From positions 744,001 to 808,000 of the forward strand of contig JAEUHY010000015.1 in NCBI GenBank assembly GCA_016795325.1: a stretch of DNA of 64,000 bases. Reading direction: 5' to 3'. The DNA is from Planctomycetota bacterium. GTDB lineage: Bacteria > Planctomycetota > UBA1135 > GCA-002686595. How positions within the stretch are numbered: position 1 is the first letter of the stretch; each line of letters starts with the position of its first letter. A model generated the notes under the pieces. It was not told the DNA's origin. It saw nothing but the letters and a program-made list of their open reading frames with translations, and made no database searches. The position numbers were made by a program, and so were the translations under genes. Below are positions 25,910 through 34,521 of this stretch, in pieces.

Positions 25910-27007
25910 GTGCAGTCACCTCCCGTCGATCCGTTGCGTTTCGCCGAGCGCGTCCCGGCTTGGCTCGTGCCCCAGGGAGTCGACAGCGACGTCGTCGTCT
26001 CGTGCCGCGTGCGCTTGGCGCGCAACGTCGCCGGACAACCGTTCGTCACCAAGCTCTCCGACGAGCGCGCGGCGGAACTTGCGAACGAGCTCAAGCCGCA
26101 CCTCATGCGCCTGGAGCTCGACGGCGAGATGCTCTGGACCTCGATCGCCGAGGCGCCGGTGCTCTGGCGTCTGCTGCTGCGCGAGCGGCACCTGGTGAGC
26201 CGCGACCTCGCGCCGAGCTCGGACGAGCGGCCCGCGCAACCAGGTCGCGCCGTGGCCTTCAGCCGCAGCGAACGCATCTCGGTCATGGTCAACGAAGAGG
26301 ACCACCTGCGCCTGCAGGTCCTCGCCAGCGGTTTCCAGCTCGAAGAGGCCTGGGAGCGCGCCAAGGAACTCGACAGCGCCCTCGAGCGCGCGGTGCCGTA
26401 CGCGTTCGCCGATCCGTACGGTTACCTCACGTGCTGCCCGACGAACGTCGGCACCGGCTTGCGTGCGAGCGTGATGTTGCACCTGCCCGCGCTTGCGATG
26501 GCGCCGAGCGAGATCGAGAAGGTCTTCACCGCGGCGAGCCGCACCGGACTCGCGGTGCGCGGGCTCTACGGCGAAGGCTCGCGCGCGATCGGCGACTTCT
26601 ACCAGATCTCCAACCAGGTCACGCTCGGCCGCAGCGAAGAGGACCTGATCGCCGAGCTGCGTGAACTGGTGCCCGCGATCCTCGCCTTCGAACGTGGCGT
26701 GCGCTCCGAACTGCACAAGACGCACCGCCGCGCGGTCGAGGACCGGGTGCGCCGCTCGCACGGACTCTTGCGCACCTCGCGCGCCATGCCGACCGACGGC
26801 GCGCTCGCGCACCTCTCGAACCTGCGGCTGGGGCAGGTGCTCGGAATCTTCAGCGACACGCCGCTCGACACCTTGGCGCGCCTGCGCGTGCAGATCCAGA
26901 AGGCGCACCTGCAGACGCTCACGCAGCGCGAGGTGGACGCCGAACTGCTCGATCCGGCCGAGCGCGATCGCCTTCGCGCCGAGTTCCTGCGCAAACACTT
27001 CGCCTGA
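25910..27007 (+). CDS. mcsB: Protein arginine kinase McsB
   Basis: The 365-residue protein belongs to the guanidino-kinase fold and is full length. Visible motifs are SCRVRLARN (31-39), NEEDHLR (128-134) and the active-site CPTNVGTG with Cys176. The McsB-specific segment RGLYGEGSRAIGDFYQISNQVTLG follows, and then the helical end. McsB phosphorylates arginines on proteins and marks them for ClpCP in Bacillus. It starts at GTG 25910. McsA, CtsR and ClpC, its usual neighbours, are not in the window. A metabolic arginine kinase would lack the YGEGSRAIGDFYQ region. Confidence 0.92.
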   Translation: MQSPPVDPLRFAERVPAWLVPQGVDSDVVVSCRVRLARNVAGQPFVTKLSDERAAELANELKPHLMRLELDGEMLWTSIAEAPVLWRLLLRERHLVSRDLAPSSDERPAQPGRAVAFSRSERISVMVNEEDHLRLQVLASGFQLEEAWERAKELDSALERAVPYAFADPYGYLTCCPTNVGTGLRASVMLHLPALAMAPSEIEKVFTAASRTGLAVRGLYGEGSRAIGDFYQISNQVTLGRSEEDLIAELRELVPAILAFERGVRSELHKTHRRAVEDRVRRSHGLLRTSRAMPTDGALAHLSNLRLGQVLGIFSDTPLDTLARLRVQIQKAHLQTLTQREVDAELLDPAERDRLRAEFLRKHFA

Positions 27008-27110
27008 GCCGCGCGCGGCCGCGAAGAAAGTTCCCACTCGCCCCGGCGCGAAACTGGGCGCGCCGCGGACGTCCAGCCCGCTGCGAACGTGCGCCGATCA
27101 AGTCTGCGCG

Positions 27111-28520
27111 ATGCTCCCCGCGCTGCTCCTGGTGACCGCTCTGCCCGCCGACTTGGGCGTGGCGCGGCTCGAACTTTCGGCGGGGCGGGCCGACATCGTC
27201 AGCGCTGCAGGCGTGACCTCGCTGGTCGGACGCTCCGCGGCCCACGACGTCGACGGCCGGGCCTACGTGGAGCTCGGCGCGGCTTCGCAGCTCGCCTTGC
27301 GCTGGCGCGGCGAGGCCAGCTTGGAGTTGCGCGGCGCGGCGGCCGTCGAGTGGCGCGCTCCCGCCGACCAGCGCGGCGTGCTGTTCACCGCGTGGCGCGT
27401 CAGCGAGCTCGACTTCGAGGTGCGCCGCGGTCCGCTGCGGCTCGACGTCGGAGGCGGTTGGCGCCTCGAGCTCGATGTCGGCGCCGCCGGACTGCGCACG
27501 CTCGCCGACGGCCGCCTCGAAGTCCGCCACGTCGCCGGGGCGCCGCTGCGCATCGCCCGCGACTTGGGCGACGGTCTGGTCACACCGCCCTGGACGCTGC
27601 TGCCCGGCGGCGAAGTGCGCCTCGACGCGGGTGCGCTGGGTTCTACGTCCGTGCGCGGCGCGGGTTCCGGCGCGGAATTCCGGGGGCGAGCGCTCGGACC
27701 GCCCGCACCCGGGGGCGAGCGTTTCGCGCCGCCGCAACCCTGGGAGCAGTTCGCCTGGCCCTGGGCGGCGCCCACGCGCCCCGCGCTCTTGGCGCCCTGG
27801 CCCGCGCGTTCTGCGAGCGAACAGCCTGAGTCCGCGGCGCCGGCGCGCATCGAGAGCGGGCGCATCGCGCCGGCATCGTCCTCGCACGGGGCGCAGCCCG
27901 AGAGCTCCGACGCAGTCCACGACGCTGCACCCGACGCCGCGCACGGCGAGTTGCTCGAGCTGCCGCAGGTGCGCAGCCGTGCGCGAGACGCGGCGGCGCC
28001 GGCGGCGCGTTCGAGTGCGCGCGGCGTCTTGAATCCGCACGCGCAGGCCGAGCCCGTTGCACCCGCGCCGCGCGCAGGCGACGGCGCGAGCGAGGCGCCG
28101 AGCGGCGCCAACTCGTCGACGGACGCGACACCGCAAGGTGCGGCCGTTGCGCCCGCAGGCCCCGCGTCGACGGCCGGCGTCGACGACCAAGCCGCGCGCG
28201 AGTCGGCGGCCTCGGGGCAGGTTCGCGGCGCGAATTCCAGCGCGGATTTTGGCGCGAATTCTGGCGTGACGCCGGCCGCGAACGAGTCCACGAGCCGAGC
28301 TGCGGCGGAGTTCGGTGAGCTCGCTAGCGCCGTTCGGCTCGCTGCGTGGATGGCGTTGCTGGTGCAGCGCAACGCGCCCTACGGATTCGCACTCGACGTA
28401 GCGCCGTCGGCGCCCGCGGCGAAGCGCGCGCCCTTCGACGCGTCGCGCTATGCGCCGCTGCGCCGCAACGGTGAGCTCGTGCTCACGCCCTTCGGGCCGC
28501 GCTGGTCCCAACGTCCGTAG
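27111..28520 (+). CDS. Putative secreted protein with a FecR-like N-terminal domain and a low-complexity tail
   Basis: The 469-residue product begins with a short signal-like stretch (LPALLLVTALPADLG). Residues about 18-160 alternate strands in the style of FecR domains (ADIVSAAGVTSLVGRSAA, YVELGAASQLALRW). Residues about 160-400 are Ala/Pro/Ser-rich and probably disordered. The final 70 residues contain a hydrophobic patch. I do not recognise the family with certainty. It lies about 100 bases downstream of mcsB on the same strand. Confidence 0.6.
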   Translation: MLPALLLVTALPADLGVARLELSAGRADIVSAAGVTSLVGRSAAHDVDGRAYVELGAASQLALRWRGEASLELRGAAAVEWRAPADQRGVLFTAWRVSELDFEVRRGPLRLDVGGGWRLELDVGAAGLRTLADGRLEVRHVAGAPLRIARDLGDGLVTPPWTLLPGGEVRLDAGALGSTSVRGAGSGAEFRGRALGPPAPGGERFAPPQPWEQFAWPWAAPTRPALLAPWPARSASEQPESAAPARIESGRIAPASSSHGAQPESSDAVHDAAPDAAHGELLELPQVRSRARDAAAPAARSSARGVLNPHAQAEPVAPAPRAGDGASEAPSGANSSTDATPQGAAVAPAGPASTAGVDDQAARESAASGQVRGANSSADFGANSGVTPAANESTSRAAAEFGELASAVRLAAWMALLVQRNAPYGFALDVAPSAPAAKRAPFDASRYAPLRRNGELVLTPFGPRWSQRP

Positions 28521-28666
28521 TCCTTCGGTCACGGAGCGAAACGACGAGCTCGCGCCGCGCCCGAACACCGCTGTGCGGAGCGGCGGTGCGAACTCGGCGG
28601 AGCACTTCGATCGAACGTTGAGGGCCGAGCCACGCGACGGGTCTGCGCGGCTCGGCGGCGAGCGGG

Positions 28667-29296
28667 TCAGCGCAGCGCGAATTGATCGCTCTTGAGGAAC
28701 AGCTCGAGCGCCTCGACCACGCTGTCGACCGTCAGATCGGGCGCGACGTGCAACGACTCGTCGCGGCAGCCGAAGCCGGTGCGCACGCCGATCGTCTTGA
28801 GGCCCGATCGTTCGGCGGCGGCGATCTCGAGCGTCGAGTCGCCGATCAGGTACGAGCGCCGCAGTTCGATGTGGTCGAACTGTTGCGCGTGGAAGAACAC
28901 GCCGGTGTCGGGGAAGCGGAACACCGAGAGCTTCTTGTGCGCGCCCTTGCCCGCGATGTCGTCCAGGCAGGCGTAGTTGCGCTTGATCGAAACGCCGTGG
29001 CGCGCGAGGTGTTCGAGCAACTCGCGCTCGAAGCGTAGCCACTCTTCGTCGCTGACCTTGCCGTTCGCGACGGCGTCCTCGTTGCCGACCAAGTACACGT
29101 TCCAGCCGTTGCGCGAGAGCCGGAACAGCGCGTCGATCGCGGCGCCGGGGATCGCCGCGGGGGAGAACGGTCGGAAGCCAGCCGAGCCCGGTGACTCGAG
29201 CAGCGTGCCGAAACGATCGACGAACAGGCCGCGCAGGGGCTGTTCGGCGCCAGGGATCGGACGGGATGTACGGCGACGCGGGAGAGGTGCTTGCAT
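28667..29296 (-). CDS. HAD-family phosphatase-like protein (GmhB/HisB-N type) with an altered motif I
   Basis: From ATG 29296 the product is 209 residues. It follows the HAD IIIA pattern of D-glycero-D-manno-heptose-1,7-bisphosphate 7-phosphatase: LRGLFVDRFGTLLE, a VYLVGNEDAVANGKV motif II region, and SYLIGDSTLEIAAAERSGLKTIGV as motif IV. Motif I should read DxDGT. Here it is Asp27-Arg-Phe29-Gly-Thr, so the usual acid/base aspartate is Phe. A GT4 gene lies divergently beside it and a GT9 elsewhere in the window, which fits a glycan pathway. Catalysis is uncertain. Confidence 0.75.
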   Translation of the reverse strand: MQAPLPRRRTSRPIPGAEQPLRGLFVDRFGTLLESPGSAGFRPFSPAAIPGAAIDALFRLSRNGWNVYLVGNEDAVANGKVSDEEWLRFERELLEHLARHGVSIKRNYACLDDIAGKGAHKKLSVFRFPDTGVFFHAQQFDHIELRRSYLIGDSTLEIAAAERSGLKTIGVRTGFGCRDESLHVAPDLTVDSVVEALELFLKSDQFALR

Positions 29297-29500
29297 GAGG
29301 CTCGCGGGGTGCGTTGGGGGTCCGAGTGGTTCTCGGAGGGCGCCGCGCGCACTTGAGCCCCGATGTTTCACGCGCCGTCAGCTGCGTCGGGCATCAAGAA
29401 AGGCTTGCCGACTCTCCGATGCACACTTGCCCCGCGCCGCCGTCCGCGACCCCCAGCTCTCCCCCGGGTGCGTGACGCCGTGCGCCGCCCAATCGTCCCC

Positions 29501-30634
29501 ATGTCCACGAGTCTGAGGATTGCGGTGCTCGTCGACCCGCTCACCGCGCTGGTCACCGACGCCGCGCACCCGCGCGCGTTGTGCGCGCAACTCTCCGCGC
29601 CGGGGCACAACGTGGAGCTGTTCGGCTCCGCCAACCTCGCGCGCCGCGACGGGGACGGGGCCCGGCGCCGCGAGCGCGTCGGCGCATCGCTCAGCGCGTT
29701 CGCGCCCGAACTCGTGGTCGCCTACGACGCGCTGTCGCCCGCCGCTTGGATGGGCGCCCGCGCCGCCTCACGCGCCGGCGCCGCGTTGGTGGTCGTGGAG
29801 GCGGGCGCGTGGGCGGAAGGCCGGCCGGCGCAGCGGGCGCTGTGGCGCGTGGGCGCGCAGCTGTGGGGCAGGTACGTGCGGCGCCGCACCTGGACCGCGG
29901 TGGCGCTCGAACCGCAGGCGGCGACGCGGCTGCACGAACAGGGCTTCTCGCCCGACCAGATCGAACTCGTCGCCTACGGCGTCGATCTCGAAGAGCACCG
30001 GCCCGGGCGTGCGAGCGAGGAGCTCGCCCGGCGGCGCATCGGCGGACGGATCCTGAGCGCGCGCACGCACCACGTGCGCCCCGAGTCGATCGAGGCGCTG
30101 ATCGAAGGTTTCGCCGCGACGGTGGGCCAGCGCGACGACTGGTCGCTGGTGCTCGTCGGCGACGGCGCGCCGCCGCCGCGCGTGCTCAAGTGCGCCTACC
30201 GCGCCGGCGTCGGCGGACGCACACACTTCCTCACGCTCGCCGACGAGGCGCTGGCCCCGCTCCTGTCCTCCAGCACGCTCTACGCTTCGGTCGGCGACGA
30301 TGGCGCGCAGGCCGTCGGCGATGTCGAGCGGGCGCTCGCGTGCGGTACGCCGGTGCTCGCAGTCGAGGGCACGCGGCCGGCGCTGCTGGTCGAGCACGAC
30401 GTGCGCGGCTGGCGCGTCGAGCGCGGCGACGCCCGCGCGTGGAGCGCGGCCCTGGCGCGCGTGAGCAGCGCGCCGCAAGCGCGCAAGCGATGTTCGCTCG
30501 CCGCGCGACAGTTCGCCGTCGAGCACCTGGGCTGGCGCCGCCTGTGCGAGGCCGTGGTGGGGGCGGCCGAACTGCACCTCGAGGCGCGCGGCGCCGCCGT
30601 CCAGGTTGCGCCGCGCAACGCCGCGCGCGCTTGA
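29501..30634 (+). CDS. Glycosyltransferase family 4-like protein
   Basis: The 377-residue protein from ATG 29501 has a two-Rossmann GT-B layout. The N-terminal part starts LRIAVLVDPLTALVTDAAHPR. The C-terminal part contains VAYGVDLEEHRPG, LSARTHHVRPESIEALIEGFA, WSLVLVGDGAPPP and ALACGTPVLAVEG, all typical of GT4 retaining transferases. The usual EGxPxxxxE segment is degenerate (DVERALACGTPV). It probably builds a surface glycan. A sugar specificity cannot be assigned. Confidence 0.8.
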   Translation: MSTSLRIAVLVDPLTALVTDAAHPRALCAQLSAPGHNVELFGSANLARRDGDGARRRERVGASLSAFAPELVVAYDALSPAAWMGARAASRAGAALVVVEAGAWAEGRPAQRALWRVGAQLWGRYVRRRTWTAVALEPQAATRLHEQGFSPDQIELVAYGVDLEEHRPGRASEELARRRIGGRILSARTHHVRPESIEALIEGFAATVGQRDDWSLVLVGDGAPPPRVLKCAYRAGVGGRTHFLTLADEALAPLLSSSTLYASVGDDGAQAVGDVERALACGTPVLAVEGTRPALLVEHDVRGWRVERGDARAWSAALARVSSAPQARKRCSLAARQFAVEHLGWRRLCEAVVGAAELHLEARGAAVQVAPRNAARA

Positions 30635-30682
30635 GGGCGCAGCCCCGAACCGCCGCGGGTCCAGGGCGTACGCCGCGTTCGC

Positions 30683-31507
30683 TCAGGCGCCTGTCGCCTT
30701 GCGCAACTCGTCCTTCAAGAACTTCATGTCGGCGGAGTACTGCCGCACCGCCGCCAGCGTCTTGTCGTCGATCTTCGAGAACGCCGCGCCGATCTTGACG
30801 CCGTTGTCGCGCTCCTCGACCTCGCTGATCACGGCCAGCGCTTCGCAGTAGCCGCTCTGGAACAGCGGCAGGCGGAACTTGACCTTGAGCTCGATGCCGA
30901 TCGAGAGCAACTGGCCCATGGCGAAGGCGTCCAGGCCCGTGTCGCCGCCGTTCCAGGTGAAGTGCAGGCCGCGCTCGTCGAGGCTCGACATGCGGCCGAC
31001 GCCCGTCCAGTTCGAGCCGAAGGCGTGGCCGTGCACCGGATTGATCGGGCCCTTGTTGCGCCGCGCCTGGCTCAGGAAGTGCTCGATGCGGGTGAGGTCG
31101 GTGGGGGAGAACAGGAGCGAGCTCTCGTCCTCGGGGACCGCGGCCGCCGCCTTGGGCGCCGGCGCGACGCCGCCGAACAGCGCCTTGACCGCCTCTTCGT
31201 CGGTGTCGTGGATCGGGACGACGCGGTCGACGCCGACCTTGGTGATGATGTCGCGGCAGAAGCTCGAGGGCCGCGCGATCACGAGCTTGCCGCTCTTGCT
31301 GGTCAGCGACTTGGAGGCCTTGATGATCGCGCCGAGGGCGGTCGAGTTGATGAACTTGACCAGGCGCAGGTTGAGCGACACGCGCACGATCCCGCTCGAG
31401 GCGAGCGCGTCGATCTCTTCCTGCAGCTTCTTGCAGTAGAAGGTGTCGAATTCGCCGCGGAGGTGGAGGGTCGCGTACTGATCGCCGTGTTCGACGTTGA
31501 TGTGCAT
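30683..31507 (-). CDS. STAS (anti-sigma-factor antagonist) domain fused to a PilZ-like domain
   Basis: The 274-residue protein starts with a STAS domain (about 1-105). Its phosphorylation loop is KFINSTALGA, where Ser55 is the expected phosphate acceptor of the SpoIIAA/RsbV type. A short Ala/Pro linker leads to about 125 residues that look like a divergent PilZ-type barrel (GLHFTWNGG, ELKVKFRLPLF, GVKIGAAFSKI). It is transcribed divergently from a GAF-PP2C phosphatase, the natural partner that removes phosphate from STAS proteins. The PilZ assignment is moderate and I do not see a firm RxxxR di-GMP motif. Confidence 0.78.
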   Translation of the reverse strand: MHINVEHGDQYATLHLRGEFDTFYCKKLQEEIDALASSGIVRVSLNLRLVKFINSTALGAIIKASKSLTSKSGKLVIARPSSFCRDIITKVGVDRVVPIHDTDEEAVKALFGGVAPAPKAAAAVPEDESSLLFSPTDLTRIEHFLSQARRNKGPINPVHGHAFGSNWTGVGRMSSLDERGLHFTWNGGDTGLDAFAMGQLLSIGIELKVKFRLPLFQSGYCEALAVISEVEERDNGVKIGAAFSKIDDKTLAAVRQYSADMKFLKDELRKATGA

Positions 31508-31573
31508 GGGACGGGGCGGCGCGGTTCGCCGGGCTCGAGGTGCGGGGCGTTCGACCGCGGCTGGGCGGGAACA

Positions 31574-31587
31574 CCCCCGATCGGGGG
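31574..31587. repeat. Perfect 14-base palindrome in a divergent promoter region
   Basis: CCCCCGATCGGGGG lies between the divergent STAS-PilZ and GAF-PP2C genes, upstream of the candidate promoter at 31628. It could be an operator for either gene. Confidence 0.4.
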
Positions 31588-31627
31588 CCGCGATTCTTCG
31601 CGCTGGGGCCGCGACTGGCAAGCCTTT

Positions 31628-31657
31628 TTGCTCCGTCCGCGCCCGGGCGGCTAGAGT
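31628..31657 (+). promoter_or_regulatory. Candidate short-leader promoter for the GAF-PP2C/pyrC pair
   Basis: TTGCTC (31628-31633), an 18-base spacer, and TAGAGT (31652-31657). The -10-like block ends 9 bases before the ATG at 31667, so the mRNA would start close to the start codon. Confidence 0.45.
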
Positions 31658-31666
31658 GGCGGGCGC

Positions 31667-33049
31667 ATGTTCTGGCGCAACAAGAAGACCCCGCCGAAGG
31701 ATTCGGGCGCAGGCGCCCCCAAACCGGTCGCCGACTCCGAAGTGCAGGCGGCGGACGACACGGGCACCCGCTTCCTGACCGGCGACGCGGAGGCGGACCG
31801 GCTGGCGGTGGAGATGCTGCTCGAGACGATCGCGCGCATCTCGCAGTCCCCCGACCTCGATTCGCTGCTCGACTACATCGTCGACAACTCCGTCGAGTTC
31901 TCGCGCGCCGAGCGGGGCTTCCTGATCCTGGTCGACGCGAGCGGCCAACCGAAGGTGCGCGTGGCGCGCACGCGCGACGGCCGAAAGGTCGAGAGCGACG
32001 TGCGCTTCTCGACCAGCGTCGTCCGCAAGGTGCTGGAGACGCAGAAGCCGGTGCTGGCGACGGTGCAGAGCGACTCGGACGCGCTCGAGCTGGGCCGCAG
32101 CGTGTTCGACTTGAAGTTGCGCGCGGTGATGTGCGTCCCGCTCTCGACGCGCAAGGACCGCGAGGGCGGCACGCGCGGCGTGCTGTACGTCGACTCGAAG
32201 GCCGCCACGCGCGAGTTCACGCAGCGCGACCTGTCGCTCTTCGACGCGCTCTCGCGTCAGATCGCGATCAAGCTCGAGAACGAGAACCTGCACCTGGCGG
32301 CGCTCGAGAAGGTGCAGATGCAGCAGTCGCTGGAGCTGGCCACGGCGATCCAGAATTCCTTGATGGTGCAGGCGCCGTCCAATGTGCCGGGGATCGAGGT
32401 CCACGGCTGGTTCCGCTCGGCGGAACGCGCCTCGGGCGACTTCTACGAGTTCGCCTTCACGCGCGACAAGCGCCTCGCCGTCGCGATCGGCGACGTCTCG
32501 GGCCACGGCGTCGGCCCGGCGCTGATCACGTCCGCGGCGCAGGCCAGCCTGCGCTCGTACCTGCGCGTGATGCCCGACCCGGCGGCGGCGCTCTCGATGG
32601 TCAACGAGGACCTCTCGCTGCGCATGGACTCGGGGATGTTCATCACCCTGCTGCTGTTGGTGTTCGGCCCCGAGGGCCGCTTCGTCGAGCTCATCAACGC
32701 CGGCCACCACGCGCCGCTGATCATCCGCCGCGGCGAGGTGCTGCAGCCGAGCAAACACGGCCTCGCCCTGAACTTCGCTGCGGACATTCCCTACCAGATC
32801 GACGAGCGCCTGGACCTGGAGTCCGGCGACGTTCTGCTCGCGTTCACGGACGGACTGATCGAGGCGCACTCGGCGACCGACCGCGCGCAGCTGTTCGGCA
32901 TCGAGCGCGTGCAGCAGATCCTGCTCGATCACGCGCGGCGCGGCGCGAGCGCGGAGGCGATCTCGCGCGCCATCGCCGAGGAAGCGTTCAAGTTCGCGGG
33001 CGGCAAGCACGACGACGACATCACGCTCGTGGTGGTGCGCAAGCTGTGA
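31667..33049 (+). CDS. GAF domain-containing PP2C (SpoIIE/RsbU-type) phosphatase
   Basis: The 460-residue protein has a GAF-like sensory domain (about 45-215) and a short coiled coil. A PP2C SpoIIE domain follows (about 240-460), with SGDFYEF, VAIGDVSGHGVGPAL, ELINAGHHAPLI, LAFTDGLIEA and KHDDDITLVV. These acidic residues bind the two metal ions. Such enzymes dephosphorylate STAS-domain antagonists in partner-switching pathways, and the STAS-PilZ gene is right next door on the other strand. No RsbW-type kinase is in the window. The stop overlaps the pyrC GTG by 4 bases. Confidence 0.93.
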   Translation: MFWRNKKTPPKDSGAGAPKPVADSEVQAADDTGTRFLTGDAEADRLAVEMLLETIARISQSPDLDSLLDYIVDNSVEFSRAERGFLILVDASGQPKVRVARTRDGRKVESDVRFSTSVVRKVLETQKPVLATVQSDSDALELGRSVFDLKLRAVMCVPLSTRKDREGGTRGVLYVDSKAATREFTQRDLSLFDALSRQIAIKLENENLHLAALEKVQMQQSLELATAIQNSLMVQAPSNVPGIEVHGWFRSAERASGDFYEFAFTRDKRLAVAIGDVSGHGVGPALITSAAQASLRSYLRVMPDPAAALSMVNEDLSLRMDSGMFITLLLLVFGPEGRFVELINAGHHAPLIIRRGEVLQPSKHGLALNFAADIPYQIDERLDLESGDVLLAFTDGLIEAHSATDRAQLFGIERVQQILLDHARRGASAEAISRAIAEEAFKFAGGKHDDDITLVVVRKL

Positions 33050-34452
33050 GCGCGGCCGCGAGCGACTCGGCGCGCGGGCTGGATCTGTTCGGCGGACTTG
33101 ATCTGTTTGTCCGTGGCGCGCGCAGCTATCCGCCCGGCCCCCAGGCGCGCACGCTCGATGTGCGCATCGTCGGCGGGCGGATCGAGGCGGTGGGGACTGA
33201 TCTGGAGCGCGGCGGACTGCCGCAGCTCGATGCGCAAGGGCTGACGGTGATCCCCGGCCTGGTCGACGTGCACGTGCACTTCCGCGATCCGGGGCTCGAG
33301 CACGTCGAGGGCTGGGACCACGGCTCTGCGGGCGCGCTGCACGGCGGCGTGACGAGCGTCGTCGAGGTGCAGAACAACGCGCCGCTCACCACCTCGCGCG
33401 CGCTGCTCGAAGAACGCCGCGCGCACGTGCAGCGACGCTCGCGCGTGGACTTCGGGTGCCTGGCGAACCTCGTCGAGGCCAGCCTGCCCGAGTTGGCCGC
33501 GATGGCCCCGCTCACGCCGGCCTTCAAGTGTTTCCTCGGCGGCTCGACCGGCGTCGGCGGACAGGCCGACGAGGGCAAGCTGCGCGAGCTGTTCGAAGGC
33601 GCCGCGCGCGCCGGCCGCATGATCGTCGCGCACTGCGAGGACGAGACCACGCTGCAGCGCGACAAGCTGCGGCTGGTCGACGGCAATCCGGACGCGACGG
33701 TCGCGCTGCACCACCTGGCGCGCTCGACCGAAGCGGAACTGCGTTCGATCGAGACCGCCATCGCACTGGCGCGCGAGACCGGCGCACTGCTGCACGTGTT
33801 CCACGTTTCCTCGCAGGCCGGCGCCGACGCCATCCGCCGCGCGCGACGGTTGGGGCAGTGGGTCGCGGCGAGCACCGCGCCGCACTTCCTCCTGCTCTCG
33901 AACGAGGACGCTCCGCGCCTGGGCAACCTGCTCAAGGTCAATCCCTCGATCAAAACGCCCGCGGATTCCGTGGGTTTGTGCGGGGCGCTGGCCGACGGCT
34001 CCGTCGACGCCATCGGCACCGACCACGCTCCGCACCCGCTGGAGTTCAAGCAGCGCGCCTACGCCAAGGCGCCGTCGGGCATGCCCTCGGTCGACCTGCT
34101 GTGGCCGTTGACGTACGAACTCGTCCGCCGCGGCTGGCTCGACGCGGAGGTGGCCCTGGCCAGCGTGACCTGGCGCGCCGCGGACTCGGTGCGCTTGATC
34201 CGCAAGGGTCGGCTCGCGCGCGGCTTCGACGGCGATTTGGTGCTGTTCGATCCGCAGGAGCGGCGGCGTGTGAGCGGCGCGCAGTTGCCCTCGCGCTCGA
34301 AGTGGTCCGCCTTCGAAGGCTTGGAGCTCGCCGGCTGGCCGCGCGTCGTCGTGCGCCGCGGCGAGATCGCCTTCCACTCGGGCAGCGTCACCGGCGCGGC
34401 GGGCGGATTGCCGCTCGAACTCGAACCGCCGGCGCCCGCGCGCGTTGGTTGA
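33046..34452 (+). CDS. pyrC: Dihydroorotase (class I)
   Basis: The 468-residue amidohydrolase has DVHVHFRDPG for the first metal, FKCFLGGSTG with the lysine expected to be carboxylated, VAHCEDE, LHVFHVSS and IGTDHAPH with the catalytic Asp. This is the class I dihydroorotase pattern of pyrimidine synthesis (carbamoyl aspartate to dihydroorotate). Allantoinase is the closest alternative. The GTG at 33046 overlaps the PP2C stop (GTGA). The operon join of a signalling phosphatase with a pyrimidine enzyme looks incidental. Confidence 0.88.
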   Translation: MSAAASDSARGLDLFGGLDLFVRGARSYPPGPQARTLDVRIVGGRIEAVGTDLERGGLPQLDAQGLTVIPGLVDVHVHFRDPGLEHVEGWDHGSAGALHGGVTSVVEVQNNAPLTTSRALLEERRAHVQRRSRVDFGCLANLVEASLPELAAMAPLTPAFKCFLGGSTGVGGQADEGKLRELFEGAARAGRMIVAHCEDETTLQRDKLRLVDGNPDATVALHHLARSTEAELRSIETAIALARETGALLHVFHVSSQAGADAIRRARRLGQWVAASTAPHFLLLSNEDAPRLGNLLKVNPSIKTPADSVGLCGALADGSVDAIGTDHAPHPLEFKQRAYAKAPSGMPSVDLLWPLTYELVRRGWLDAEVALASVTWRAADSVRLIRKGRLARGFDGDLVLFDPQERRRVSGAQLPSRSKWSAFEGLELAGWPRVVVRRGEIAFHSGSVTGAAGGLPLELEPPAPARVG

Positions 34453-34483
34453 GCGCAGGGCCGGTGCGGCGGCGCGCGCGAGC

Positions 34484-34512
34484 TTGATCGCCTGCGCGCC
34501 GCAGCCTGCAAT
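34484..34512 (+). promoter_or_regulatory. Candidate short-leader promoter for the DUF58/BatA pair
   Basis: TTGATC (34484-34489), a 17-base spacer, and TGCAAT (34507-34512). The ATG at 34522 begins 9 bases later, so the transcript would be leaderless or nearly so. No Shine-Dalgarno sequence is present. Confidence 0.45.
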
Positions 34513-34521
34513 GCCCACGCG

